NCBI RefSeq assembly: GCF_014697415.1
Contig: NZ_JACJRT010000007.1
Coordinates: 186,001 to 250,000, forward strand
Direction: 5' to 3'
DNA from: Cyanobium sp. FACHB-13342
GTDB taxonomy: Bacteria; Cyanobacteriota; Cyanobacteriia; PCC-6307; Cyanobiaceae
DNA: 64,000 bases
Each line of letters begins with the position of its first letter. Position 1 is the stretch's first letter. The notes under the pieces are model-generated. The model had not been told where the DNA came from. It made no database searches and saw nothing but the letters and a program-made list of their open reading frames with translations. Below are positions 16,329 to 25,307 of the stretch, one piece after another. A program made the translations under genes and the position numbers.

Positions 16329-17021
16329 ATGGTCACCTCCACCTCCACCTGGCTTGATCCCATCCCCGGCCTCTGGCGGGATGAGGAGGCCCATCGCTAC
16401 TGGCTGGGCGATCACCTGTTTCCGGTGTCGATCACCGGCGTGCTGGCCCACGGCCTCAGCGAGACCGCCAAACGAGCCATCGAAGCCAAGCGGCCGATCT
16501 GGCAGCCGCGGGGCACCACGGTGCATGCCGCTCTGGAGCACTACAGCCAGGCCCGCTTCCTGGTGGGCAAGAGCGCCAGCGAGGCCCTGCTGGATGCCGA
16601 AACCATGCCAGGCCATCACCAGTACCGCGACTGGATCCTGCCTTTGCTGCAGCTGCCGCTCTGGGAGGAGGTGGAGGTGATCGCCAGCGAACGGCTCACT
16701 TGCTGCCTTACTCGCAACATCGCCGGCGCCTTCGATGGGGCCTATGTGTCACCGGCACTGAGTGAACGCCACGGCCAGCCGGTGCGGGTGCTCTACGACC
16801 TCAAGACCCTCTCGGCCCACGGCAGGCCCTATTCCACCGCCGCCCAGCTCGGCGGCTACATGGTGCTGGAGGCCGCTCAGGGGAACCACTACGAGCTGGG
16901 CCAGACGATCTGGAGCAAGCCAGGCGAGGCGTTCACCAGCAGCTTCTACAGCCGTGAGCAATGCCTGGCGGCCTGGGCTGCGGCCTGGAGCCGTTACTGC
17001 CTGAGCCACCGACCCTTCTGA
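16329..17021 (+). CDS. PD-(D/E)XK exonuclease, RecB/Cas4-like
   Basis: The 230-residue protein has the ordered motifs of RecB-like phage exonucleases: GTTVHAALEHYSQ (about 61-73), GAFDGAYVS (about 137-145) with the catalytic Asp, LYDLKTLS (about 157-164) and QLGGYMVLE (about 176-184). Such nucleases make ssDNA ends for annealases. The ERF-like and Rad52-like proteins of the element are obvious partners. It is the first gene after the candidate origin. Confidence 0.82.
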   Translation: MVTSTSTWLDPIPGLWRDEEAHRYWLGDHLFPVSITGVLAHGLSETAKRAIEAKRPIWQPRGTTVHAALEHYSQARFLVGKSASEALLDAETMPGHHQYRDWILPLLQLPLWEEVEVIASERLTCCLTRNIAGAFDGAYVSPALSERHGQPVRVLYDLKTLSAHGRPYSTAAQLGGYMVLEAAQGNHYELGQTIWSKPGEAFTSSFYSREQCLAAWAAAWSRYCLSHRPF

Positions 17022-17125
17022 TCGTCCAGGCACCCGCGAGGCAGATCGGGACATTGGCTCGTGATGCAGAGCCGCTAGATTGAGCAGGCTCGGATTTGTC
17101 CGGGTCAACGATCTAGCGCACTCTG

Positions 17126-17500
17126 ATGGCGGACCTCCTGCTCGCTGCTGCTCCATCGGCATCCCCCGCAGATGCGGATGATCTCGATGCCCTGCTGGAT
17201 GTCGTCACCGCGATCAAGGCGCAGCAGAAGGAGCTGGAGCAGCAACTTGAGCCCCTGCTGGAGGCCCTCAACTCGGCAATGGCCGCCGGCGAGCTGGATC
17301 CAGCCTTCTCCCATAACGACTGGGCCTTTGCCCACAGCCCCGGGCGGCTGAGCTACGACTTCCCGCCGGTGGTGCAACTGATCGAGCAGCAGCTCAAGGC
17401 CGCCAAGGAGTCCGCCATCCAGCAAGGGAGCGCCACTGAAAAGCGCGGCAAACCCTTTTGGACTATCCGTGCCCCCAAGACGCCGGCACTGCCGTTCTGA
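17126..17500 (+). CDS. Phage protein with coiled-coil start, unknown function
   Basis: The 124-residue protein has a helical N-terminal half (DDLDALLDVVTAIKAQQKEL then EQQLEPLLEALNSAMAAGE). A mixed region follows (NDWAFAHSPGRLSYDFPPVV), then a polar, basic end (KRGKPFWTIRAPKTP). It lies 4 bp before the terminase small-subunit-like gene. The pattern is reminiscent of small accessory proteins of phage recombination modules, but I cannot name the family. Confidence 0.5.
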   Translation: MADLLLAAAPSASPADADDLDALLDVVTAIKAQQKELEQQLEPLLEALNSAMAAGELDPAFSHNDWAFAHSPGRLSYDFPPVVQLIEQQLKAAKESAIQQGSATEKRGKPFWTIRAPKTPALPF

Positions 17501-17503
17501 CTC

Positions 17504-18040
17504 ATGGCGCGGCACACCCACCAGTACAGCGCCCCTGATCCGGTGGAAGAGCTGCGCTCTGCCGCCAGCGCAGAAGACGACAACGGCCAGCCGCTGTATG
17601 AGCCCACCGACCCCGCCCGCCCGATCGGGCATGCCAACCCCCCGCGCCGCACGCGGGGACTGCTCATGCAGCCACCCCCTCGGCCCTCGCGTTTGGAGGT
17701 GGAGCGGCGTGTGGCAGAAGCGCAGCTTTGGATCGCCCAGCGCATTCCGCTGGCGTTGATCGCCGAAAAAGCTCGTGAAAGCTGGGGGGTGAAGAACACC
17801 CAGACGATCAATCGTTACCTCAACCTGGCCCGCGAGCGCATGGTGGAGGAGCTGATCAGCGACCGGCGCCGCCACCAAGCCGAGCAGATCTTTGCCCTCA
17901 ATGACTGCGCTCGGCGGGCGATGGATGCCGAGCAGTTCTCAGCTGCAGTGGGAGCCTTTCGGGTGATCGCCGAGATCGGTGGGCTGCTGCGGGCCCCTCT
18001 CAAGGCACTGGACGGGCAGGCAGCAGGGGGCAGAAGCTGA
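17504..18040 (+). CDS. terS: Terminase small subunit-like protein
   Basis: The 178-residue protein has a proline-rich disordered N-terminal third, then helical HTH-like sequence (VAEAQLWIAQRIPLALIAEK, followed by WGVKNTQTINRYLNLARERM). A further helical region suits oligomerisation. It immediately precedes the large terminase with a TGATG overlap, the usual order terS-terL. The call rests on position and the HTH-like region, because small terminases diverge too fast for motif recognition. Confidence 0.65.
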   Translation: MARHTHQYSAPDPVEELRSAASAEDDNGQPLYEPTDPARPIGHANPPRRTRGLLMQPPPRPSRLEVERRVAEAQLWIAQRIPLALIAEKARESWGVKNTQTINRYLNLARERMVEELISDRRRHQAEQIFALNDCARRAMDAEQFSAAVGAFRVIAEIGGLLRAPLKALDGQAAGGRS

Positions 18041-19665
18041 TGGCAGGCCTGCTTGTTGATCCGGCCAGCGACCGCTGGGCCGACTGGGGTCTGCTGGATG
18101 GTCCGGATCCAGGCCGCCAGCAGAACGGCCCCCAGGTCCAGCAGGCCTTCCGTGATTTCATCGTGGCCGCTTATCCCGGCTACGCCTTCCACACCTGGGC
18201 CGAGCGCCTGATCGCCCTGCTGCAGCGGGTGGCCGAGGGCGAGCTCAACCGCCTGATCGTCTGCTGCCCCCCGCGGATGGGCAAATCACTGCTGGTCTCG
18301 AAGCTGTTTCCGGCCTACTGGGTGAGCCGCTACCCCACACGCTTCTGCGCGATCGCCTCCTATTCGGCGGAGCTGGCCTATGCCCATAGCCGTGAGGCAC
18401 GGCACTACTACCGTGCCGTCGGCCATCCCCTCTCCAAGGACTCCACCGCCGTGGGCAACTGGCTGACGCCCGAGCGCGGTGGCTGCATCGCCGCCGGCGT
18501 ACGCGGCCCCTTCACCGGCAAGGGCTACGCGCTGGGGATCATCGATGACCCCTACAAGGGTCCAGAAGACGCCAACTCCGCCGGCCAACGCCAGAAGCTG
18601 ATCGAGTGGTTCCAGTCCGTCTGGCTCACGCGAGCTGAACCGGGGGTGAACGGCAGTGCTGGAGCCGCGCAGGTGGTGGTGCTGACCCGCTGGCACCAGG
18701 ACGATCTGATCGGCTGGCTGCTGGCGCAGGAGAGCGGTGACGCTCCGCAGCAGTGGCAGGTGCTGAACTTGCCGGCCATAGCTCAACCGCCCCAGCAGCA
18801 GATCAAGTTCCCGGCCACATGCACCGTCGAGCCGGACTGGCGCCAGCCCGGTGAGCCGCTCTGCCCGGAACGGTTCCCGCTGGTGGAGCTGGAGCAGATC
18901 CGCATCCGCACCGGCAGTTACTGGTGGAACGCGCTGTATCAGCAGCGCCCCTCTCCGGCAGAGGGCCTGCTGTTTCAACGCGCCTGGATCCGCACCGTTG
19001 CGAGCAACCGTTCACCAGACGGTCGGCCGGTGCAACGGCCCTTTGCAACGGTGGTTCTGAGCTGTGACCTGAGCTTCAAGGGGGGAGCTGAGAACGACTA
19101 CTGCGGCTTCTGCCTGCTCGGCTTGCTCCCGGATCAGGAGACCCGCCACCACCCTGCAGCCCAGGCCCTGGCACGGGGTGAACAGCTCCACCCCAGTGCC
19201 GCCCAGGTGCGCTCTCCGGCCGAACCGCAGAGAGACGACAAACACCGGATCGAGGTGATCTGGAGCCAGCACCACCGCCTCGACCTTCCGGGGGTGGTCA
19301 ACTTCCTCGGCCAGACCCTTGCGTCTCTGGACAAACGCCTGAGTCCTGGTGCGGTGCTGATCGAAGACGCGGCCAATGGCCCGGCCGTCTGCCAGCTGCT
19401 GCGCCGCCAGATCCCTGGCCTGATTGCTGTGCGGCCCAATGGCAGCAAGGTGAGCCGCGCCCATGCGGTGGCTCCCTTGCTGGAAGCCGGCCAGCTGGCG
19501 TTTCGCAGCGGCAACGACGCCCTGATCAGCGAACTGCTGGGTTTTCCCAACGGGGCCCACGACGACCTGGTGGATGCCTTCTGCCAGGGCGTGATTTGGC
19601 TGCAGAGCCAGCACTGGCGCAGCCAGGGCAAGGCCACGCCCCGGCCGCTGCTGTTCTCCCGCTGA
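18040..19665 (+). CDS. terL: Terminase large subunit
   Basis: The 541-residue protein has the packaging ATPase Walker A CCPPRMGKSLL (about 75-85) and Walker B LGIIDDPY (about 165-172). The RNase H-like nuclease domain has acidic motifs SCDLSFKG (about 341-348), IEDAANG (about 441-447) and HDDLVDAF (about 507-514). TerL translocates and cuts DNA at the portal during head filling. All motifs are intact, so the packaging motor should be active. It is coupled to terS. Confidence 0.95.
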   Translation: MAGLLVDPASDRWADWGLLDGPDPGRQQNGPQVQQAFRDFIVAAYPGYAFHTWAERLIALLQRVAEGELNRLIVCCPPRMGKSLLVSKLFPAYWVSRYPTRFCAIASYSAELAYAHSREARHYYRAVGHPLSKDSTAVGNWLTPERGGCIAAGVRGPFTGKGYALGIIDDPYKGPEDANSAGQRQKLIEWFQSVWLTRAEPGVNGSAGAAQVVVLTRWHQDDLIGWLLAQESGDAPQQWQVLNLPAIAQPPQQQIKFPATCTVEPDWRQPGEPLCPERFPLVELEQIRIRTGSYWWNALYQQRPSPAEGLLFQRAWIRTVASNRSPDGRPVQRPFATVVLSCDLSFKGGAENDYCGFCLLGLLPDQETRHHPAAQALARGEQLHPSAAQVRSPAEPQRDDKHRIEVIWSQHHRLDLPGVVNFLGQTLASLDKRLSPGAVLIEDAANGPAVCQLLRRQIPGLIAVRPNGSKVSRAHAVAPLLEAGQLAFRSGNDALISELLGFPNGAHDDLVDAFCQGVIWLQSQHWRSQGKATPRPLLFSR

Positions 19666-19685
19666 GGGACCTACCCCCATTCCTG

Positions 19686-20204
19686 ATGATCCCCACACCA
19701 CAGGCCCACATCCCCAGGCCCCAGCAGACCATTGCTCGCGTAACGACATCAGTTCGTTCGCGAGGCCCTTTGCGCTCGCCTCATGCCGCTGCTGATGCTT
19801 TGGTGGTGGAGCACCTGCCTTTTGCTGCCAAGGTGGCGGCCAACTATGCGCGCCGCACCGGGCACCCGAAAGAAGACCTCGAGCAGCTGGCGGCAATCGG
19901 GCTGATCAAAGCCTCACGGCGTTACGACATCCATCGCCCGGGCCGCAGTCCCAATCACTTCATCGCCTACGCCCGGCCGTTCGTGAACGGCGAGATCACC
20001 CACTACCTGCGGGATAAGGGTTTTTTGATCTCGGTACCAGGGCGTTGGCGGGAGCTGCATGCGCGGGGGCAGAAACTTTTGAGAGAAGGGGTTGTAGCCC
20101 ACGAAATCCCGCAACAATTGGGGCTCTCGGCTGATCGCTGGGCTGGAATCTGCCAAGCATGCGCGGTTCGGGTTGTGGCGATGGAGAGCGAAAAGCAGGA
20201 ATAA
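19686..20204 (+). CDS. Element-encoded sigma-70-family factor
   Basis: The 172-residue protein contains a sigma region 2: VVEHLPFAAKVAANYARRTG, then HPKEDLEQLAAIGLIKASRR, then FIAYARPFVNGEITHYLRDK (about 40-115). A shorter helical part (WRELHARGQKLLREGVVAHE) resembles region 3. A full region 4 is not evident, so -35 recognition may need a partner or another mode. The ATG at 19686 places the fold correctly. It sits between terL and the structural genes, where a late-gene sigma factor would be expected. Confidence 0.78.
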   Translation: MIPTPQAHIPRPQQTIARVTTSVRSRGPLRSPHAAADALVVEHLPFAAKVAANYARRTGHPKEDLEQLAAIGLIKASRRYDIHRPGRSPNHFIAYARPFVNGEITHYLRDKGFLISVPGRWRELHARGQKLLREGVVAHEIPQQLGLSADRWAGICQACAVRVVAMESEKQE

Positions 20205-20352
20205 ATTTAGACGAGCTCCGCTTTATTGCCCTATTCCCGCCGAAGTAGTATCACATTCCAGTAAATAACAAAATGAGCTATTGATCCATCCCCTGTCGCC
20301 CGCTTTGGCCACTTTTCAAAGTTCCAATGCATGAGTTACACGAGGAGCTCAT

Positions 20353-20793
20353 TTAAAGCTTTATCGATGAAGTGCTATAAAACCAAAAAGGATCATCTTC
20401 GTCTCTCGGGGAAAATCCGCACTTTCTCGCCAGTGCCTTTCCTGAACTAGTTACTGGACAAACCTTCACTAATGGGTCAAGTATTGTCAGGGCACGCAGC
20501 ATCCTCGTCCCATATCCTTTTCGCTCCATGTCGTCGCGGGTGACAACCGCAACGACATGCGCTAAATCTGGCTCGTAGTGCCCCAGTGTGATAGGGCCAA
20601 TGCTATCACTTATTACCCATAATTTCTTTTCTTCGCATAAGGACTTCACAAGCGAGATCAAAGCATCGCACTTGCCTGGCTCGCTGCAACTACCAAATCC
20701 AGTTGCCGACAGCTGCTTCGAATAGAGCTTGGCAAGCAATTCTAATTCCTCGATCTTTGCAGGCCTAATCAGGCTATCAATCACCTTTGTCAT
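20353..20793 (-). CDS. GNAT-family N-acetyltransferase
   Basis: The 146-residue protein has GNAT features: an N-terminal strand-helix (SLIRPAKIEELELLAKLYSK), the central strand AHVVAVVTRDDMER and the acetyl-CoA loop RKGYGTRMLRAL (about 90-101). A C-terminal part contains CGFSPRDEDDPF. The substrate is unknown; GNATs in mobile elements acetylate antibiotics, tRNAs or proteins. It begins an AT-richer leftward gene group inside the rightward late genes, which suggests separate acquisition. Confidence 0.7.
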   Translation of the reverse strand: MTKVIDSLIRPAKIEELELLAKLYSKQLSATGFGSCSEPGKCDALISLVKSLCEEKKLWVISDSIGPITLGHYEPDLAHVVAVVTRDDMERKGYGTRMLRALTILDPLVKVCPVTSSGKALARKCGFSPRDEDDPFWFYSTSSIKL

Positions 20794-20895
20794 CGGCTTC
20801 AGAATTATCCAGGCCCCTTCTTGGGGCCCAAAAGGAGGACGGAACCAGAAAGAGATGGGACATCTCTTTCGCGAGCGCATCAAGAATAGGCGCGG

Positions 20896-21342
20896 CTATG
20901 GATCCTCGTATCTCTTTAAGATCATGTCCATGTCTGAGCAGACACTTAGCTTGCTTCGTTTTTGCAGCTTTACACTTTCTCTTCCAAAGAAGAACGCCAA
21001 TGCACCCGTAGATAGCGCAATTAGCCCAACGGTGTAGGAAGCCAGCTCGGGCAAATAAGTCACAACCTCATCCTGGACGCATGCTTGGGCATTGGCGCTT
21101 CTTTGAGGGCAAATCTTGGGTGGCGCAAGATGGAATGTTCCACCCGCAAGTAGAGCGGACAGTCCGAAGCCAATCAGTAAATTGCCGGCGGCATAAAAGT
21201 GTGATCCACCATCGGCAATATCTGCGACCTTCTTCCGTAGATCGTTCCACTCGTCGACCGGTAGCGTAATAGCGACTCGATTGCGTAGTCCGAGAATCCT
21301 GTACTCGATCGAGACGTCAAATTTCTTTGATTCGTCAGTCAT
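20896..21342 (-). CDS. Two-TM membrane protein paired with a zinc-ribbon protein
   Basis: The 148-residue protein has a cytoplasmic-looking N-terminus (about 1-48), then membrane segments FYAAGNLLIGFGLSALLAGG (about 49-68) and SYTVGLIALSTGALAFFFGR (about 102-121). The loop between them has two cysteines (ICPQR, ACVQD). A basic tail completes it. Its start overlaps the stop of the zinc-ribbon gene. Sequence and base composition differ from the neighbouring phage genes. Membrane protein pairs of this kind in prophages often act in exclusion or defence, which is inference here. Confidence 0.55.
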   Translation of the reverse strand: MTDESKKFDVSIEYRILGLRNRVAITLPVDEWNDLRKKVADIADGGSHFYAAGNLLIGFGLSALLAGGTFHLAPPKICPQRSANAQACVQDEVVTYLPELASYTVGLIALSTGALAFFFGRESVKLQKRSKLSVCSDMDMILKRYEDP

Positions 21343-21601
21343 CGCCTTCCTCCTCTGATGCGCTTGTTATTCCTGCAACAATTGAGTTCACAAGAACTGT
21401 GTTCCCACAGTTTGAGCAAGTGACGGGAAGTATGGGAACAATTGGAACGGGCCCAACAACTAGGCCTCCGCCATGAAACTCCCTAATCTCATAGACCTCG
21501 GAGGGAACATTCCAGCTACTGCGCCCGCACATTGGGCAATTCTGGGAGCTCCATTTTTCCTCAAGGTGCTTAATCAGCCTCGACTTGGCGTCATCGTTCA
21601 T
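21335..21601 (-). CDS. Small zinc-ribbon protein
   Basis: The 88-residue protein has two zinc knuckles, NCPMCGRSSW and TCSNCGNTVLV, separated by about 40 residues. These should bind one Zn ion as a ribbon. The C-terminus is acidic (SASEEEGDD). The ATG at 21601 is preferred, but an in-frame ATG at 21622 adds seven residues. Its stop overlaps the start of the two-TM protein gene, so the two are made together. Confidence 0.6.
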   Translation of the reverse strand: MNDDAKSRLIKHLEEKWSSQNCPMCGRSSWNVPSEVYEIREFHGGGLVVGPVPIVPILPVTCSNCGNTVLVNSIVAGITSASEEEGDD

Positions 21602-21873
21602 GGCTGCAGATAAAACTCCCAATCAGCATAGGGCTGTGCCGCCTTCGCTCAGAGCGCATTCCAGCCGAAAGAGGGCATGTCTTCGCTTCTCAGGATTTTC
21701 CGTAAGTCATGAAATCAACAAAAGAATCATGCCTGCATTCGTGTTCTTGGCGTTTGCAAACCAAAATCATCGTGGATAGTCAGATGCGTAGCGCTAGTGC
21801 ATGCAGTTATTGCTGGACACGAAACGTCGCCCGGATTGAGGACCACTATCGATACCGGCAATAGCTCAAAGCG

Positions 21874-23277
21874 TTGCTCATCGCCGTGCCGTCTGCTTTC
21901 GCGCCAGACCCACGCCACTGGCCTCTGCACCCCCGTTTGGCCGCCCTGCTCCCCCGCCTGGAGCTGATCCAGGACTGCTGGGACCTCCTCGCAGACCGCA
22001 AGGAGCACTACCTGCCCCGCGGCGAACGGGAGCCAGAGAGCGCCTACCGCCGACGGCTGGAGGCAGCCCTGCCCTCAGGGTTCTTCCGCGATGCGCTGCG
22101 CACCTTCGCGGGGATGCTGGCCTCCAGCCACTGGCGGGAGCTGCCGGCCTCGCTGCAGGCGGTGATCAGTGATGTGGATGGACGCGGCACCGACCTGGGC
22201 GTGTTCCTCGAACGGGCCGACGTGCTGGTGCTCCGCGATGGGGCAGCGCAGATAGGTGTCCTGCCGCCTGAGCACCTCTGGCCCAGCGAGGGCGACCGGC
22301 AGCAGGCGCTGCGCCGTGGTGATCGTCTCTCGCTGCCGCGCCTTGCTCTGCTGGAGCGCCGCGACGTCCTGAACTGGCACCTGCCTGGCCCCCAGTCCTT
22401 GCCTGACGCGGTCAGCTTCCGGCTGCCCAACCCCAAGGCCCAGGACCAGCCCCTGGACCCGGATCGACCTCAGCATCCATGGCTCTACGGATCAGTTGCC
22501 CTCGATGGCGAGGGCATGAGCGTCGAGACCATCGAGCTCATGGCAGACCCGCAGGCCCCATCTGGCTGGCGACCGCAACGCTCTGAACTACAGCACTACC
22601 GGGGTATCAGCCAGCTGCCCCTGATCTGGTACGCCAGTGATGGCGCTGCCTTTGGGGAGGGCGATCTGCCGCATCTGGGTCTGGCGCATCAGTACCTCAA
22701 CCACTTCCGCTGCCAGAGCGACTACCAGGAGCTCCTGTACCGAACGGCTCTGCCGGTGGGTGTGCGCACAGGGGTCGTGGGCCCGATGGGCAGTGGCACC
22801 AGCGAGCCGGTGGTGCTGGGCCCCAACAGCGTGATCGACCTGCCGGAGGGCGCCAGCTTCCAGTTCGTGGAGATCCAAGCCCGCTCCTTGGCCGAGCACC
22901 GCGCCTGGCTGGAATCCCTCGACCAGGGCATGCGTCGTGACGCCCTGATTCCCTCTGGCGCCCAGGGGGCTCCACGCACCGCCACCGAGATCTCGCTGGC
23001 GGCCTCGCAGGCCTATGCGCTGCTGCAGAGCCAGGCGATCCAGAAGGCCTCCATGTTTTCGTCGTTGCTGGCTCATTGGTGCGCAATCACCGGTGAACCG
23101 GTTCCCCTGCAGCAGGGTCCGGCGTTGCTGGTGGAGATCAGCCCACTCGCCCCAGCGCCCAAGCCGCAACCGACCGTGGCAGAAATGCTGCAGCTGCATG
23201 AGCGCGGCATCGTGAGCGAGCAGGCTCTGCGGCAATGGCTGGGGGATCTGGCCGGTGTCACGCCGGCTTCTGCATGA
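21874..23277 (+). CDS. Phage portal protein, DUF4055-like
   Basis: The 467-residue protein has the DUF4055 portal pattern: YLPRGEREPESAYRRRLEAA near 47-66, RDALRTFAGMLASSHWRELP, ISQLPLIWYASDG near 246-258, then LPHLGLAHQYLNHFRCQSDY and APRTATEISLAASQAYALLQ near 368-387. Portals form the dodecameric DNA channel at one capsid vertex and dock TerL. The start is TTG 21874 or GTG 21886. It opens the head-gene block after the inverted moron-like genes. Confidence 0.85.
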   Translation: MLIAVPSAFAPDPRHWPLHPRLAALLPRLELIQDCWDLLADRKEHYLPRGEREPESAYRRRLEAALPSGFFRDALRTFAGMLASSHWRELPASLQAVISDVDGRGTDLGVFLERADVLVLRDGAAQIGVLPPEHLWPSEGDRQQALRRGDRLSLPRLALLERRDVLNWHLPGPQSLPDAVSFRLPNPKAQDQPLDPDRPQHPWLYGSVALDGEGMSVETIELMADPQAPSGWRPQRSELQHYRGISQLPLIWYASDGAAFGEGDLPHLGLAHQYLNHFRCQSDYQELLYRTALPVGVRTGVVGPMGSGTSEPVVLGPNSVIDLPEGASFQFVEIQARSLAEHRAWLESLDQGMRRDALIPSGAQGAPRTATEISLAASQAYALLQSQAIQKASMFSSLLAHWCAITGEPVPLQQGPALLVEISPLAPAPKPQPTVAEMLQLHERGIVSEQALRQWLGDLAGVTPASA

Positions 23278-23801
23278 CCATCAGCAGCAATGCACCGAGC
23301 CCCTCAAGTGGTGCGACGTGGCAACAGCAAGACCAAGAGGCCATCCGCCAGTGCCTGGCGCTGCCCGCCACCGTTCCCTGCCTGGATGCCATCGGTCGAG
23401 CAATGGCGGATCTGCTGCGCCAGCACCCGGCCGGGGTGTTGAGCGCCCGAGCGCTTCTGGATGCGGTGGCCCTGATTGATCAGCAGCTGCTGGCCGGCGG
23501 CTGCGAGCAGGAGCAGCCGATTCAGAAGCGCAGCCACTCGGGACCGATCGCCGGCTCGGTGGCCGCAGCTGGAGATGCGCCCCTGCAAAAAGCAGACGTG
23601 ATCGCCTACGACACAGCGCTGCTGCGCGAAGAAAGCGAGACCACTTACGCCAGCCCCAGTTCGCCCGCGATGGCCCTGCTGCGACAGCGGCGCCGCTACG
23701 CCGAGCAGCTGCTGTTGCTCCTGCCTGCGCTCAACAGCTGGATGCAGTTCACCGCCGAGGCCGCAGGGCTGCTGGGAACCACGCCGATGCTGCGGGGTTG
23801 A
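23274..23801 (+). CDS. Phage head-region protein, unknown
   Basis: The 175-residue protein is mostly helical (ATWQQQDQEAIRQCLALPAT, SARALLDAVALIDQQLLAGG, RRRYAEQLLLLLPALNSWMQ). Its ATG overlaps the portal stop (ATGA), so the two are translationally coupled. The position between portal and scaffold suggests a head-assembly or minor head protein. No family motif is visible. Confidence 0.5.
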   Translation: MTISSNAPSPSSGATWQQQDQEAIRQCLALPATVPCLDAIGRAMADLLRQHPAGVLSARALLDAVALIDQQLLAGGCEQEQPIQKRSHSGPIAGSVAAAGDAPLQKADVIAYDTALLREESETTYASPSSPAMALLRQRRRYAEQLLLLLPALNSWMQFTAEAAGLLGTTPMLRG

Positions 23802-23804
23802 GCG

Positions 23805-24371
23805 ATGACCACAAGCCCCAGACGGTTCACCAGCAGCCAGCATCCGCGCTCAGATCAGCCCTGGCCAGCGACGCCCCTGCAGCCGTTTGCCAATGCACGC
23901 CTGCTTCTTGCGGAGAACGCCATCCCAGGGGACACCACCTCAGCGGTGGTGGCGTCGCATGTGCTCGAGTGCTTCTTGAGCCGGCAGCGCTACATCTCGG
24001 CCAAGGAGAACGGACCTGGGGTCGACACCGGCGACTTCACCTACAGCGGCACGATCTGCCGGGCTACCCGCCTGCCGCCTCACCCAGGCGCCATCTGGCT
24101 GAGCAGCACCTTGAGCTGGCAGCAGAACGGCCGCCGCGTTGCCAGCGGTGCCAGCACCGTGGTGGCCCCCTGCGAGGGGCTGATCTGGCTGGGCAATCTC
24201 AGCCTGCTCAACCCTTCGGGCGCAGCTGATGTGGATCCCTACGCCCAGCACACGGCCTTCGTGGTGCTGGAGTTTGGCGCCGACTACGGCTCTGGGGGCA
24301 TCGGCGCCCTGGTGCAGCCGTTGATTGGTGAGCGGGTGTTCGGGACGCTCAAGCCGAATCGAGTCGTCTGA
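23805..24371 (+). CDS. Phage structural protein, unknown
   Basis: The 188-residue protein is beta-rich with many Gly, Ser and Thr (DTTSAVVASHVLECFLSRQR, TLSWQQNGRRVASGASTVVA, GLIWLGNLSLLNPSG). This composition is typical of virion proteins. It lies 3 bp after the previous head-region gene and 70 bp before the scaffold gene. I cannot assign it to a named family. Confidence 0.5.
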   Translation: MTTSPRRFTSSQHPRSDQPWPATPLQPFANARLLLAENAIPGDTTSAVVASHVLECFLSRQRYISAKENGPGVDTGDFTYSGTICRATRLPPHPGAIWLSSTLSWQQNGRRVASGASTVVAPCEGLIWLGNLSLLNPSGAADVDPYAQHTAFVVLEFGADYGSGGIGALVQPLIGERVFGTLKPNRVV

Positions 24372-24441
24372 TTCCTGCCTCGGCAACAGGGGATGGCAGC
24401 GCCGCGATGGGCTGCCGATCCACTGACAGCCGAGACGGGTC

Positions 24442-25302
24442 ATGGCCACTGCTTCCACAACCCCCAGCACCACCACCACCCGCAGCGGAGGTGATGGCAA
24501 CGAACTCCTGGATCTCCAGGGCTCTGAGACCAGCGAGCAGGACAGCACTCAGGGCGACCACAGCAGTGGCTCGGATCCTGCACCCACCTCCAATGAACCA
24601 ACCCAGGGGGCCGGTGGTGATGGCCTCAGCGAGGCCCTCAAGGCCGAGCGCCGCCGCAGCAATAACCTCGAAAAAGAACTGCGCGGGCTGCGGCAGCAGC
24701 TGACCCGCTTCTCGGAGATCAATCCCGAGGAGTACGCCCGCCTGCAGGAGGCCGAACGCCAGAAGCAGCACCTCGAGCAGCAGCTGGAGCTGCGGGAACG
24801 CCAGATGGAGGAGGCCGCCGCCAAGCGGGTGGCCGCCGTCAGTGCTGAACGCGATGCCGCCCATGAGCGGGTGCAGGAGCTGCGCAAGGAGCGGCTGCTG
24901 GAGCGGGCTTTCTCAGAAGCGGAAGGGCGCACCGGCGGCGATGGGCGCGGCACCTTCTTTCAGGTGTTTCGCTCGATGCTCTGGGACTGCTTCCGGCTGG
25001 GCAGCAGCAAGGACGGCGGCGATGTGCTCGAACCCCTTGATGGCCATGGCCAGCCGCTGCTGGGTGATGACGGCCGGCCGATGACCACAGCCGACTACCT
25101 CGATCAGCTGCGCATCCACCCCGTGTATGGCTTTCTGTTCCAGCAGCGCGGCGCCATGGGCACGGGCGCTTTGCCCGCGGGCACTCCAGCCGGCAGCCTC
25201 GGCGCCAGCGGTTTTGGGGAGGTGATCAATCCGCAGGCGATGAGCGCCAGCGAGCTCTACCGGGCTGGCTTTGCCCTCAATGGCCGCAGCCCGCGCAGCT
25301 GA
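24442..25302 (+). CDS. Capsid scaffolding-like protein
   Basis: The 286-residue protein has a disordered, acidic and Ser/Thr-rich first 60 residues. A long charged coiled coil follows (about 62-160, including EALKAERRRSNNLEKELRGL and LEQQLELRERQMEEAAAKRV). The C-terminal part (about 165-286) ends GEVINPQAMSASELYRAGFA. This is the usual build of phage scaffolds and is in the usual place between portal and major capsid. A capsid maturation protease is not seen nearby, so scaffold removal may not need cleavage. Confidence 0.72.
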   Translation: MATASTTPSTTTTRSGGDGNELLDLQGSETSEQDSTQGDHSSGSDPAPTSNEPTQGAGGDGLSEALKAERRRSNNLEKELRGLRQQLTRFSEINPEEYARLQEAERQKQHLEQQLELRERQMEEAAAKRVAAVSAERDAAHERVQELRKERLLERAFSEAEGRTGGDGRGTFFQVFRSMLWDCFRLGSSKDGGDVLEPLDGHGQPLLGDDGRPMTTADYLDQLRIHPVYGFLFQQRGAMGTGALPAGTPAGSLGASGFGEVINPQAMSASELYRAGFALNGRSPRS

Positions 25303-25307
25303 GCGTC

